This document shows positions 34,176 to 46,650 of a stretch of 64,000 nucleotides of DNA, one piece after another. Each line of letters begins with the position of its first letter. Positions within the stretch are counted from its first letter, which is position 1. A program made the translations under genes and the position numbers. Origin of the DNA: Rhizophagus irregularis (lineage: Eukaryota; Glomeromycota; Glomeromycetes; Glomerales; Glomeraceae); assembly GCF_026210795.1 (NCBI RefSeq), contig NC_089442.1, forward strand, positions 4,926,501-4,990,500, given 5' to 3'. The notes under the pieces were generated by a model. The model was not told the origin of the DNA. It saw nothing but the letters and a program-made list of their open reading frames with translations, and ran no database searches.

Positions 34176-36551
34176 GGGATCCTTTTGAAATCCCGACAAC
34201 CATAATCCCGATATAATAAAATCTTGACACTCCTATTCCCGACTAAGATAATATTCTGAATGATTAAAATACCGAAAGTATTATATCCTGAATAGTCCAA
34301 AATCTGGAATTCAAAATTCCCGAAAGTTCAAGTTACTGATGAGTCAAAATTCTGACACAATAATAACTTCTTAAGAAAAAAAAATTTTTTCATGTAACCA
34401 TTTATGTAATAATATCGTAGTGATTGCACAATTGCAAGGAGTTATTATGTCAATTACTACTGCGTGATCTCACTATTAATCTGATCAGAATTAACTTTTA
34501 ATCCTGATCATAAAGTCTCCTTTGTTTTAGACAAAAACTTTCCTCATTGTAAAACACTTTTCATAAACCTTAATTTTCTTCATTATAATTTAACCATATA
34601 ACTTCTTGTAATAATGGATGAGGTTTGTGATATTGTACCTTCAAATAAGGGAAATAATAAAATCAATGTTCGAGGTTATTTGATGGTAAAGGAACGGAAC
34701 CGTGAGGCAATATTTTACTGGTGTTGTGCAAAAAGAAAATCAGAAGGGTGTAAAGGCCATGCTATAACAACCTTATGTAATAACTTGCATTATCTTCGAA
34801 GTTGTACTGATCATAATCACGCACCTCAAGCAAGTGATGCTGGAGTCGCAAAACTTACTGCTCAGATCAAGCGTCAAGCTTCTGAAACAAGAGATAAACC
34901 CGCAAAAATAATTCAAGATAATATTATTAGTATTCCAGAAGAAATTCATCCTTACATCCCATCACCTAATGCTCTTCGTAGAACAATTAGCCGTGTTAGA
35001 AAATCAGAAATGCCACCTCAGCCACAAAATATTACTGAAATAAACATACCAGAATCACTTTGTCATACATTGTATGGAAATATTTTCCTAGTTAAAGATT
35101 ATATGGTTGGTCAAGAACGAATCCTTCTATTTACTACAAGAGAAAATATCCAGCACTTAGCTAATGCATTATTTTGGATTATGGACGGAACATTTAAGAC
35201 TGTTCCTACCATATTCCATCAAATGTACACAATACACGCACCTGTTAGTGCTGAAGACAATTCTAGGATTCTTCCACTGGTGTATGCACTTATGACTCGT
35301 AAATCTGAGGTGCTATACAGGTGGTTATTTGAAAATTTAATTGAGTTTGCCGAAGATAATGATATTGAATTAAAGCCACAAAGTATCATTACTGATTTTG
35401 AGTTGGCAGCAATTAATGTATCACGTAGTAAATTTCCTGATACCAATAATAAAGGATGTTTTTTTCATCTTTGTCAAAATGGGTGGCGGCAAATACAAAG
35501 ATGTGGATTAGCGATTCAATATGGAAATGATGAGCATTTTAGCATTATGGTATGACATTTATTTGCTCTAGCCTTTTTACCCTCTCAAGAAATACCCGCA
35601 GTTTTTAATATTTTAAAACCACAAATGCCTCAAGAGGCCAATGATTTGGTGTAATGGTTTGAAGACAATTATGTTCTTGGGAGAATTCGCTGAGAAATGC
35701 GAAATGGCCATGTGGTTCGTTCTGCAGTTCCTTTTCCACCACAATTGTGGTCGGTATATGACTCTATCCAATTGGGGATTTCAAGAACCCAAAATGTAGT
35801 TGAGGCTTGGCATCGTAGATGGGAAGTTCTGGTTGGTGAATCCCATGTAGGACTTTTTACTATTATTAATGAGATTCAAAGAGAACAGCAGCAGGTTGAG
35901 CTTCAAATTGAATGTATTATATGTGGAGAACAAAGAAAGAAGCAGAAAAAAGTTTGGATTGAAAGAGAAAATAGGATTATGTCAATTATTAATGAGCGAA
36001 GTAACCGTTCACTTATGAAATTTCTTCGTGGTATTGCCCACAATCTTTCTTTTTAATTTTAAGATGAATTATTTTAGAATTTATATTAGTGAATGGAATT
36101 TTACATAGTTATATGTAATATGAGTAGTAATAGTCTGTATTGTTAGATTAATTTATGCTAGATTAGCTTATGCAAATAAATATACTGTAACATGTAAGTC
36201 ATAAATCAAAATTGCAATTTTTATAAATTTTATTCATTAAATTTATTAATTTAAATTTGAAATCAAAGTGCATATGTATGATTGTATTAATTGCCGCAAA
36301 TTATATAATCAGTAGGAAATGATCTTCCTAGTAAACAAAAATCAAACAGATATTTAAAATATAATATTGTGTCAGGATTTTGACTCATCAGTAACTTGAA
36401 CTTTCAGGAAATTTAAATACTGGATTTTAGACCATTCGGGATATGATACTTTCGGGATTTTGATCGTTCAGTATATTGTCTTAGTCGGGAATATGTGCCT
36501 CAGGATTTTATTATATTGGGATTGTGCTTATCGGGATTTCGTGGTAAACCC
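34176..36551 (+). mobile_element. MULE with terminal inverted repeats of about 190 bp, 9-bp target duplication
   Basis: A perfect 9-bp direct repeat ATCAATAAG flanks it (34167-34175, 36552-36560). The left end GGGATCCTTTTGAAATCCCG and the complement of the right end GGGTTTACCACGAAATCCCG start inverted repeats. These run about 190 bp with shared blocks ATATAATAAAATC, TATTCCCGACTAAGA, CGAAAGTAT and AAGTTCAAGTTACTGATGAG. Size 2376 bp. Long repeats plus 9-bp duplication are diagnostic of Mutator-like elements. It encodes the FLYWCH-type transposase below. Confidence 0.93.
34614..36056 (+). pseudogene. FLYWCH-MULE transposase, three nonsense codons
   Basis: One uninterrupted reading frame of 481 codons apart from three stops. 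Residues about 1-80 are a FLYWCH zinc finger (GYLMVKERNREAIFYWCCAK, then CKGHAITT and DHNHAP). Residues about 185-300 are the MULE transposase core: first Asp in FWIMDGTFKTVP, second in IITDFELAAINV, then FFHLCQNGWRQIQ. The C-terminal part has PPQLWSVYDSIQLGISRTQN and VEAWHRRW, usual for these proteins. Stops are TGA at 35553, TAA at 35652 and TGA at 35691. The first and third sit where Arg (CGA) fits, as expected from CpG deamination. No frameshifts, so inactivation was recent and by point change only. No introns. Confidence 0.92.
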
Positions 36552-36639
36552 ATCAATAAGTGTTAAAGATGCATAGAAAAAATAAAGAATTTATTATAAG
36601 AAAAGCTGCATTTATGTCGATCTACAGTGCATTACAATT

Positions 36640-39115
36640 AGTTAATCAGGATGCTTCATATACAGTCATATATATGGCAACAAATCTGTGACATCAATAA
36701 AAGACCAGCAAGAAGAAGGACTCCACAATGGTTCATCTTCATTACTAACAGATATCATACAAAAGACATCCAGCCTAAAAAACTATTATATGATGGATAA
36801 AGTACCCTTTGACTTAGAAAATCGATTAGAAAATGATGGAATATATTTAAAAAATGCGCAGACGTTTAGAATGCCAAAAAAACTACCATCTATATATAGA
36901 TAATAGAAAAAAAGAATTCATTTATATGCAACAAGATCATATGTTAACATTCGGATAAATTAACAAAAAGCATCAAATAGATAAACATACGATACAATAC
37001 TGGATCACAGCTGACAGTGAGCAGAGAAAGGACAACGAAGTATTATACAAACTAATTAAGCGATGTGAAGGTTACTCACTAAATGACAGAAGGGTCAACA
37101 AAGAAATCCGTGGTTGTTGCTTCAATAAAGACTGCACATTATTAACATGTATAAATAGAGTATCCAAATACCAAACTGATTCAGATACTAGAATAATCAA
37201 GGACATTATAGAAACCAGAAGCTACCCACAATTATAACAAAATATAGAGCATGGTCCCAGTTACATACAAGTGGCACGGCTCTAATACAAAATATGTTGG
37301 TGAACAATGAAGCCATGACACAGCATATAGCGTTACTACAACAAATAAGATCAACTTTTAATCCATCTGACATGATTAATATATATACAGATGGCTCATT
37401 AACAAACCACTTTAACAATAGTTCTAACACTTTTACAAAATACATGGGTACAGGCTGGGTGATACTAAATAGTAAAGACGAAGTAATACTAGAGTGTAGT
37501 AGTTCAATCACAAACTGGCCTTCATCTATACATGTAGAACTAGGAGCTATCTTGTCAGCTACATTGGTTTTACAAACAGGTCAGAAAGTAAATATCCTTA
37601 CTGACTCACAAGTTGCTATAGATAGTATCAACTACATAAGAACAAATTTAACAAATGAAAAAAACAAAACACGAATTTGATGCAAATGTAACAACTACAG
37701 TATAGTAAGTTGCATAATTAACCTTATCGATAGCAAACGCTTAGAAATAAAGTTAGTAAAAGTCAAAAGTCATTCAGGAGTCAAAGGCAATGAAGAAGCA
37801 GATAGGGTGGTGAAAAATGATACTAAGAAAGTAACTTGCATCAAAATTAAAGATTCATAACAAAAGGATCTAATATATGACATTTATTGGGATGGTAAAA
37901 GAGTTGACAGACACATCAGAAAATTCATAGATAATTTGTGTAAATCCACATTGGATGCAGCTTGGTCCCTCAATCGTATATACAGATCGGTATTTTCAGA
38001 CATAACTGACACAATAGAAGAAGAAGTCACCTGAACATTATTTAAAAAAAACACAGGATCTAATTGCATAACATCAATGATAAATGATAGATTTATCAAA
38101 CACTTGAAACTTTTAAATTATTTGCTTCCAACTTTAAAAATTATGAAAGAAAGAAGATATGACTTATATGGAGATGTAATAAAGTGCAGGTTATGTCTTG
38201 AAGAAAATGAAAATGATGATTATATGATATACTGCAAACAATTCAGTGACAAATGGATAACTATAACTAATAATACTGTGTGTAAATGTAATCAAACAAT
38301 CAAGAACTTTTTATTATAGGAAAAACATATTTAATTAAGTCAGGAAGATATACAACAATTACTTATATGAAATAGAAATTTCTTTACCCATACTATTGAT
38401 GTTAACCTTAATAATTTACTCATTTCACATATTCACTTAATGATAAGAAGTTTCTTTTTAAAAAAAAAATACAGGGAGCTCAAAATTATTGTCAAGACAA
38501 AAAGAATAGCATTAACTATTGCAGCTCTCTTTCTAGAAGTATTTGTCAACAAATTCTACAATATTATTTGGCAACCATGTTGTAAGGTAATATCAGAATG
38601 GGAGCATACCAAAGGTATAAAAAAACAAGACTTAAGAAAAAGACCATTAGCACATCAACATATTGTATATAAACGGATTCTAACTTTATAGACAAAGGAT
38701 AGCATATATGATTTGGAAAAAAGGAAAATATTAAAACATAATGAATAATGGTCAATAGTATTAGAAAAAGCAAGACAATATATAAACCAATTTATTAGAA
38801 AGAGAAATAGGGTATTTTGGAAAGTATATAATAACAAAAAAGTAATATAATATAACCCTTTTTTTTTTCTTTGTTTAGAGGGTAGTGAAAGCATATACTG
38901 AAATCTTATAATATGGTGATCCTATATAATTCAATAGTAACTATAGAAGGATATAGGTGAATTTTATAAGGTGATGGTAGGACATAGGAGCAATCTCATG
39001 GATGGGAAACTGATTTGGAGTTTTAATAAATTAGTTATATAATAGATGCTTTTGTATTCTTATATATAATTAATAAACTCACAAATTGCACTACCTTGCA
39101 AAAAAAAAAAAAATA
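36640..39115 (+). pseudogene. LINE 3' fragment with RNase H domain and poly(A) tail
   Basis: 5'-truncated, decayed retrotransposon copy. The clearest part (37294-37860) is an RNase HI domain: first Asp in MINIYTDGSL, Glu in SSIHVELGAILSATLVL, Asp in VNILTDSQVAIDSI, and the last Asp in VKSHSGVKGNEEADRVVKND. Stops include TGA at about 37678 and 38032 and TAA at about 37857. Next come IKCRLCLEENENDDYMIYC (a CxxC...C motif usual after LINE RNase H) and a tail with NIIWQPCCKVISEWEHTKGI and QYINQFIRKRNRVFWKVY. An A-run at 39099-39112 marks the 3' end. RNase H after reverse transcriptase is known in I/Tad-type LINEs. The reverse transcriptase itself is absent. Confidence 0.78.
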
Positions 39116-39198
39116 TACAGTAAATTGGGAATGAGTATTAAAAAATTTTTATTTAATGTTATTATACTATAATTTAGTAAATATTTCTTTTAAATTAA

Positions 39199-39705
39199 TT
39201 GCCAATTCGTCTAAAATCAGCACTGCGTTACTAATAAAATTCAGGGATATTAATGATAATAAAAAAATCCATTTTTTACATCTCACGTGTAGGATAAACT
39301 TTCACCCATTTCACCCATTTCACAAATAAAAGTACCCTTCAATTTTTTAATAATTCTATAAAGAAAAATATTTAAAAAAAGTCTTTAAAAAAAGCTTAGA
39401 AAGCCAAAAAATATATGTTTGTAATGTAAATAACATAATATAGTAAAATAAAATATTGAAATTTCTTACATTTTAAGGTGTAAATCTGATGCGCGTACAT
39501 ATTATTTTGCATATGAATGTATAATTTTTTTTTGCAAATTCTTTTTTTTCAAGTATTTTTTCAGTATATCATATGACTTTTATTTATAGTTAATATGTCG
39601 TCTATAAAAATATCCTTTTCTGAAGATTGTGTTCTAGCACAAAATCAGCAAATTTAACCCCAAATTTTATTAGTAACGCAGTGCCATTCTTAGACGAATC
39701 AGCAA
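39199..39705. mobile_element. 507-bp element with 45-50-bp inverted repeats and TTAA duplication
   Basis: The left end TTGCCAATTCGTCTAAAATC and the complement of the right end TTGCTGATTCGTCTAAGAAT continue into a shared GCACTGCGTTACTAATAAAA. TTAA flanks both sides (39195-39198, 39706-39709), as for piggyBac-type elements. The interior is AT-rich and has no transposase. Superfamily assignment rests only on the TTAA. Confidence 0.7.
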
Positions 39706-39739
39706 TTAATATAATTCTTAGCACTTACTATATATGTTA

Positions 39740-40075
39740 AAAATTTATATCTCAACTTAAAACGTAAATATCTCCAGATCCAGTAATCCAATCGGCAAGC
39801 TCTTTCTTTGTTCATATAGACCAGATCAAGGGCTTTCCAAAGAGCCTAAATTTATAAAAAACGGATTAGTGGATCCCAAGATATTTGCATTTAAGCATGT
39901 TAAAAAGTTTGTACCTCAACTTTAAATGTAAATATCTCTGGATCTAATGATTCAATCGGCGAGCTTTTTTTCGCCTATAAAGTCCTGAACAAGGGCTTTC
40001 CAACGAGCCTAAAATTATAGAAAACGGATCAGTAAATCTTGATATATTTGCGTCTAAAGATGGTAATATAAATTC
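39740..40075. repeat. Tandem duplication of about 165 bp
   Basis: Two diverged copies (about 39745-39905 and 39910-40070) share CTCAACTTWAAAYGTAAATA, CARGGGCTTTCCAA, GAGCCTAAA and AAACGGATYAGT. Not coding. Confidence 0.7.
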
Positions 40076-40958
40076 TGACATAAAATAATTATTTTTATTG
40101 TTTGAAAATATCTATTATGATACCATCTTTTATATGATATTTTTATTATACTTTTATAAACATTTATAGCTACTAAGACTATATAAATTTTTATTTTACT
40201 TTATATTTTATTAAAATATACTTACTTTTTAATAATATATGTTAAAAATTCCATATATATGAGAAATGGATTTTTTATTAGTGAAATGGGTTTTTTCACA
40301 CCTCTTTTACATTTAATAATTTAAGTTCGCAAATGTAAATTTTTGTTCAACTTATTATTTAGTTAAGTGATTATCAATCAGATGATTTTTTGGTATTACA
40401 AAACAATTTTGAGTAACAAAAATTGTGAAAATCAATAACTCTTTTTAATGCAGAGTTAAAAAATAAAAATAAAAATAAAAAAAAACTCTTTTCCAAAAAA
40501 TTTTTCATAAATATTTAATAATACAACAAAAATGTTTCTTGTTAACGAACAAGGCACTGATAAGATAGAGATATTTATTTATTATAGAATATAACAATAT
40601 CAATGATATACAACCAACTTTTACATTTATTTTTATTATTTATATACATTTTATTTTACTTTTATTAATTTTTTTTTGAATAATGTAAAAGGGAAAGATA
40701 TTCCATTTAAAGAATTAAAATTTTCAAAATACTTCATTAAGACGTTCTAGTTTGGTCTGGTCCGGTCAATTATCTGGTCCTCTATTTACTTTAGTTTTAT
40801 TGTTGACCATTATTTGAATAAAATATTTAAAAATTTTTTTTAGAGGTATGCTAGTAGACTGAGGGACTTTACTTGAAAATATTTTTGTAGTTTTTTTGAG
40901 GTTTTTTTTTCTTTTGTTTTTGGGAATTAAATGGTTAGTTTTCTTTTCATCTTGGCTT
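40076..40958. other. AT-rich spacer, no gene seen
   Basis: Long A/T tracts; no open frame with recognisable content. Confidence 0.5.
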
Positions 40959-40971
40959 TACCCTGCAGCTA

Positions 40972-41153
40972 AAGTTGCTTGTCGAAATTAGTAAATTTCG
41001 TCATGTCGAAATTGTCAAAATTATTTTTCCATTTCGTCATTTGCATTTTGGTCAATTTTAATAATAAAATAATTTCATTATTTCATCATGTCGAAATGTT
41101 GAAATTATTTTTACCATTTCAACAATGGCCTTTTTATTTTCGGCAAGCAACTT
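40972..41153. mobile_element. 182-bp MITE at a CCTGCAG target
   Basis: The ends AAGTTGCTTGTCGAAAT and the complement of the right end AAGTTGCTTGCCGAAAA pair over about 17 bp. Flanks are near-identical: TACCCTGCAGCTA (40959-40971) and TACCTGCAGTTA (41154-41165), an 11-13-bp duplication of Mutator-like length. The interior repeats TTTCGTCATGTCGAAAT-type motifs. Confidence 0.65.
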
Positions 41154-41163
41154 TACCTGCAGT

Positions 41164-42828
41164 TAAGGATGGGCCCGCAAATAATTTCCAAAATCCGCAA
41201 TATTGCGGATTTTGGAGCTGAATTGCGGTTAGTAACCCACAATTCCGCAATTCTGATTGGCTGATAATTAAATTTTTTTCTAATGATAATTTAATAAAAA
41301 ACACACCGGTTTTATAAATATAAATTTAATCAAAAAAAATTTTTTAATAAATTTATTTATTTATTATTTATTAGAAACAATAAACCATAATTTCTGAAAT
41401 GGCGCAACTGCACCAAAAACTAAATCAAACACAGACAACAATGGCGAACTTAATAATACTAATCAAAGTTCTGGGCTGAAATCTACAAAAAAAAGTGAAA
41501 AAACGTTAATAAACGTTCTTACATAAAAAAAACATAAAAAACCCTGCTTCCCCCTCTAAAAACACCTACCGGTCTCTATTTCCAAGTTCCAGGCCGGAAT
41601 CTACAAAAAAAAAGAAGTAAAGAACGTTAATAAACGTTCTTACATAAAAATAAAAAAACCCCGCTCCCCCTTTAAAATACTCACCGGTCTCCATTTCCAA
41701 GTTCCAGGCCGGAATCTACAAAAAAAAAAGAAGTAAAAGAACGTTAATAAACGTTCTTACATAAAAAAACCAAAAAAAAACCACTCCCCTTTTAAAATAC
41801 TCACCGGTCTCAAGTTCCAAGTTCCAGGCCGGGATCTACAAAAAAAAGAAGTAAAAGAACGTTAATAAACGTTCTTACATAAAAAAAAACAAAAAAAACG
41901 GCTTCCCCTCCCTTTAAAATACTCACCGGTCTTCATTTCCAAGTTCCAGGCCGGAATCTACAAAAAAAAAAGAAGTAAAAGAACGTTAATAAACGTTCTT
42001 ACATAAAAAATAAAAAAACTCACTCCCCCCTTTAAAATACTCACCGGTCTCAAGTTCCAAGTTCCAGGCCGGAATCTACAAAAAAAAAGTAAAAGAACGT
42101 TAATAAACGTTCTTACATAAAAAAAAACAAAAAAAATTGCTTCCCCTCCCTTTAAAATACTCACCGGTCTCCATTTCCAAGTTCCAGGCCGGAATCTACA
42201 AAAAAAAGAAGTAAAAGAACGTTAATAAACGTTCTTACATAAAAAACAAAAAAAAAACCCTCCCGCTTCCCCCCTTAAAATACTCACCGGTCTCCATTTC
42301 CAAGTTCCAGGCTGGAATTTACAAAAAAAAGAACGGTGTTGTTTTTTTTAAAATGAAAAAAAAAAATTTAAAATTGCGTAACGCAATTCTTATTTGATTT
42401 GTACTATGCTATCCGATAATCTAATCCAGATCATTAACTATTAATATCAATAACCGTCGAATTAACTGGCCGGTATATTTTTTCTAAAAAATAAATGACT
42501 TTTTTTAAAAAATTTTATTAATGAAAAACCGAATTTTTTTTACTTTTAGTAATAAGAAGAAATCGGTTTCTTTATTAGTTAATTAAAAAAATTACATTTA
42601 TTAAAAAAATTGTTCTTTTTTTTGCGGGCAATCCGCAATTCCGCAAATAATCTGCAATTCCACAGTTAATTACGAAATTGCGGATCATTTGCGGAATTGC
42701 GGAAAAATTGCAGAATTGCGTCTAATTACAGATTGCGGAATTGCGGATATATAGACTTCAAAATCCGCAATATTCCGCAATACCGCATATCGCAAATATT
42801 CCGCAATTACTTATTTGCGGCACCATCT
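41164..42828. mobile_element. 1665-bp element with GCAAATAA ends, 11-bp target duplication
   Basis: The left end reads AAGGATGGGCCCGCAAATAA and the complement of the right end AGATGGTGCCGCAAATAA. Subterminal CCGCAAT and ATTGCGG motifs are densely repeated (41195-41255, 42625-42810). A perfect 11-bp direct repeat TTACCTGCAGT lies at 41153-41163 and 42829-42839. No transposase; the core is a micro-exon array. Confidence 0.75.
41460..42325 (-). repeat. Tandem micro-exon array, about 7-8 units of 119 bp, with hairpin spacers
   Basis: Read on the minus strand each unit has an acceptor with a long U-tract ending TTTTTTTTGTAG. Then comes a 31-nt block beginning ATTCCGGCCTGGAACTTGGA and ending GAGACCG, and a consensus-like donor GTGAGTATTTT. 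A spacer of about 85 nt follows. In it AAGAACGTT-TATT-AACGTTCTT forms a 9-bp stem with a 4-nt loop, placed between donor and U-tract. Unit starts recur near 41566, 41683, 41802, 41921, 42041, 42159 and 42286. The block is not a multiple of three, so serial splicing would shift frame each time. Confidence 0.85.
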
Positions 42829-42839
42829 TTACCTGCAGT

Positions 42840-43604
42840 CTAAGATAAGATTGAACGAATTATACAAAATTTTTTTGTTAAGAGGCTTATTGGTCGTATT
42901 TTATATTTTCTTCCTTTAAACTCTGGGAAATTCAAAGAATATTGCAATATACCTGAACAAAACACTTTATTGTGTAATGTTACATTTACCTTCTTTTGGA
43001 ACTTTTCACTTGCATTGGCATTTTAGTTGAACTAATTATTATATCCTATTTTATTTACACCTTTTTGCAATGATCAACATTTTTATTTGTTTTCGTATTT
43101 TTTTTTGAAATTTTGGTGTATACAGAGCAGCATCAATTATTCTTTATAGATGTTCGTTTACTTTTTTTAGGATTTTAATGTATTACGCTATAGAATCGAA
43201 TGTTATATAATTGATCAAATTTATATATGTTCTAATTTTTTTTTTATATATAGCGTTAGTCATGTTTTGTTTTAGAAATCATCAAATTATTTTTTTTTAA
43301 TGTTTTAGGAGGGTGTTAGATGGGTAAAAAAAAAAGAAACCGTATTTTTTGTCCTGTAGAATGGGTTTAGATTAGAGCAGATCATTCAGTTGTTTTAAGT
43401 CTGAAGTATATCTTTGGACTAACTTACTGATTATGTTAGATTAATAGATTAGACTTTAGGAACTAGTTGGTTTAGTATCTGTGTGTCTTTATATCTTTAT
43501 CTTTTTTAACTTATGTCTCATATTATTTATATATAATTGCCCTTTGTATTGAGATTATTTAACACTAATAAAAAATAAAAAATAAAAATAAAAATAAAAA
43601 TAAA
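42840..43604. other. T-rich region ending in an AAAAAT simple repeat
   Basis: No coding frame recognised. It ends with (AAAAATA)n-like sequence at 43566-43604, which could be the 3' tail of a LINE whose body lies upstream and is unrecognisable. Confidence 0.4.
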
Positions 43605-43999
43605 TTAGCTCGATTAACATATCATAAGGCAGGACCCCGGATATCTAATATAAATGTCATAATGGACTTTTGGCCAAAAATACCCCTTTTTACTGAAACT
43701 CAAAAAATCGTTTTTGCAAATATCTCAGCATCCAGTAATTCAATTTTAATGAACGTTTTTTTATTTTGTAACCCTCATTTAGCTCTACAATTTAAAAAAA
43801 AGTTCATCAAAATTGGACTACTAGATGTTGAGATATTTACAAAAAATGATTTTTTGAACACCTGAAAAATGGGCCAATCTGCCAAAAGTGTGACTTGGAT
43901 CTCGATCTGCCAACTCTTTCTTGTAAATCCTTGGTCAAAAATTTCGCGGAAGAAATTTTTTATTCTTCATATTAACACATCTCTTATTTTACTATTAAA

Positions 44000-45055
44000 A
44001 TGCCTCCCAAAGGTAACAAAAAGGCTGGCAATAACCCTAACGGGGACCTGCCAAGCGACAAGACAAACGAAACAAAAATAAAGACTCTGGCTCTGACGTT
44101 TCGAACTCTGATAATGAACAAATAAACAATAAAAACAACCCTTCCAAACGTACCCGTACGATCCCAGATAATCCTATGGAAGAAGACTACGTCGCCGACT
44201 CAGCGGCTGATGCTAGAGATAGCAATACTACTTCTCCTCAACAAAATAATACTGACAATTTTTCGTCTTCTCCTCCTAAAGATACTACTGCGCCTTCTGC
44301 GCCTGGTTCTGTCACGTCTGATACTGGCATGTCTATGCATGCTCCAAAAGACAAAGAAACTTCCCTTTAGACGTGTCTCCTAATAAGGATATTATGGATA
44401 CCAATGATACTTCTCCTCTTTCCCTTGACACGCCCACTATTTCCATTCTTAGGCGTGATTATCAGGCTGCTGCGGTGCCTAATACTTCCCCTGAATTTGT
44501 CAAAAAATATCTTACCAATCGGGCTATGATTGACGCTGTTAATAATTTCCTTTTGGAAACTTATTACTCTTACACTGGCCGTGCTCGCATGTCTGGTTCT
44601 GATGATCTCAAAAGATTAGTCATTCATTTTAATTCAACTACTGAACGTGATGTGATGCCTGCCTTTCTCTCCGACATGATGATCTTGCCAATCTCCAATT
44701 TTCACTCACCTGACACGCAAGCTCCGGGCGATGAAGATCTCCGGCAAATTTATTCAAGTTACTGACATCCCTTTTTTCATCAAAAAAGATGATATCATTG
44801 CTCTTTTCAAAAAGTATGGTAATATACAATCCTGTCATCTTCATACACGTGCAAATGCTAAAGTCCAACAAGCTCGTATCGTTTATGATGATGCTTTCTC
44901 CATCCAACATTTCATGGATAAACAGTGAGCGATCTATTGTTATTCCACTTGTTTACGCATTACGCCATGCTCTCTCACTCTCGATTAAAAGAAATCATGA
45001 CATAAAATTGTCGCTGTTTTATCTCAGCTCCCTTCTAACACAAACGGAATAAGGA
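44000..45055 (+). pseudogene. LINE ORF1 (RRM-like) fragment, frameshifted
   Basis: ATGCCTCCCAAAGG opens at 44000 (MPPKGNKKAGNNPNGDLPSD). A frameshift near 44075 leads to SGSDVSNSDNEQINN, RTIPDNPMEEDYVADSAADA and a long Ser/Thr/Pro/Asp-rich disordered region. A second shift at about 44370 gives TISILRRDYQAAAVPNTSPE and ARMSGSDDLKRLVIHFNSTT. A third near 44740 gives the RRM-like FIQVTDIPFFIKKDDIIALF, then KKYGNIQSCHLHT, followed by a stop in the AIYCYSTCLRITP block. Order and wording match ORF1 proteins of Rhizophagus LINEs as I remember them. The upstream 43620-43999 is probably its 5' leader. The downstream ORF2 is absent. Confidence 0.65.
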
Positions 45056-45645
45056 ATAATATGTCAAAATGTCAAAATATTAGCATTTTTCTTTATTATT
45101 TACTGTGTCACTTAGGATTTTTAAGATATTATCTCCAAAATTAAGTTAATATCGATTTTTAAAATAATCAAAATGGATAAAATTAATTTGATCTTAACTC
45201 TCAAAAGTCAAAATAGTTGAATTAAGCCAAATTAAAATGTTAAATGACTATCTTCAATTATCATAAAAATAACAAAAGTGTTTGAGAATATTTCAACTTC
45301 TAATCATCCAATTTTAATGATCTATAGCTCATTTGAAAGATTTATTTAAGATGATTCAAATGATGATAAGATCATATCGATAGCATTAATATTGACAGTG
45401 CTATCATTATTTAAAGATATAGATGTTTTGCTTATTAGGCCGTTCCAATTTGATTATTTGTTTAATGTCTTTCATCTCCCTCTATTTTTCAAAAAATTTG
45501 AGATTTAATAAACATATATTATTAAATACCTCCTTTATTTTTAAAAAAATTTAAAAGCAAATAAACATATAGTAATAAATATTCCCTTTAAATTTTGCCT
45601 AAAATTTTCAAATTTTCCTATGTTTATTTATTTAGTTTGTTTTAG
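45056..45645. other. AT-rich spacer, no gene seen
   Basis: No recognisable features. Confidence 0.5.
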
Positions 45646-45647
45646 AG

Positions 45648-45965
45648 TTCTGAACAGGTTGACCAAATTCAGGTAACCTGACAGGTTGACCTAAATTTAT
45701 CAGGTCAGATTTAGCAATTGCAATTCAGTATCAGTTCAGGTTGTAACATAAATTTATCACCTGGCTACTAATTGGTATATAGGATTTTTTCTGCCAGTTA
45801 TAAACTGGCGGACCAATTAGTATATCCAGGATGATAAAAAAGTTATTTACTGATCTAGTTTAATATATAAATGGGTCATCATCCTTCAGATGATAACCCG
45901 CCCATTTATATACTACTAGATTAGTAAATAACTAATACATAACCTGAATGACCTGTTGATCTGAA
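45648..45965. mobile_element. Foldback MITE of about 320 bp
   Basis: The outer ends ACAGGTTGACC...ATTCAGGT and their approximate complement ACCTGAATGACCTGT (45942-45956) are opposed. Inside, a strong hairpin has arms AGTTATTTACT...ATAAATGGG (45840-45875) and CCCATTTATAT...AGTAAATAACT (45902-45932). A second one, TACTAATTGGTATATAGGA / TCCAGG-type, surrounds GCCAGTTATAAACTGGC (45792-45808). No clear target duplication. Confidence 0.55.
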
Positions 45966-46650
45966 ACTATAATTTTATATAAGTGAGTTATGGTATTATA
46001 ATTCACTTTCCCAGTAAAAAGTCATCATATGGAAATTGTACAATTTTTGTTTAGTTTTTGTAATTATTGTCCAATTTTCATTCAGTATTTGTATAGTTAA
46101 ATCAAATTTTATTTTTTTGTAAAATTTAAATGTACAATTATTGTAAGATTTATTACATTTAATAAACAGAAATTGTACAATTTTTATATTTTAAATTTAT
46201 AACTATTATTATTATATTCATTTAAACAAAATTTGTACAATTTTTTCAATTTATTAAATTCATATGAAACTTATAAATTTGTATAATTAATTATTCATCG
46301 CTTTCACTATTTTGTGTAGTTGAAAAAATACTCTTCAGACTACTTTTGTAATGATTTTCACGTTATAAAAATATGTATCACGTGTATGTCAGTATGTGAT
46401 ATAATTTGCAGTTCGATGACTTCAATCAACTTTTTTCTTTTAAACTTTTTTTTTAAAACTTTTTTTTTGCTTTTTTTTCACATTCTTCCCTTTTCCTTCA
46501 GTTCGTTCACCCTTTCACTTCCCTTTGTACTTTCCTTCATCTCTCCCTCATTCTTTCCTTTTCCTTTCATCCCTTTTCCCTTTACTTAGCTATTCATTCT
46601 CTTCCAGACCCAATTCAAAATCCCCGCCCAACCAAACGTACCAAAAGAAC
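45966..46650. other. Spacer with a pyrimidine tract
   Basis: TACAATTTTTGT-type repeats (46030-46250), then a strongly C+T-biased stretch (about 46430-46605) on the plus strand. The open frame at 46320-46589 is a composition artefact of that tract. Confidence 0.5.

Noticed and set aside
46320-46589. Hydrophobic 89-codon plus-strand frame
   Set aside because: Produced by the pyrimidine tract (Phe/Leu/Ser/Pro only); no ATG context or conserved pattern.
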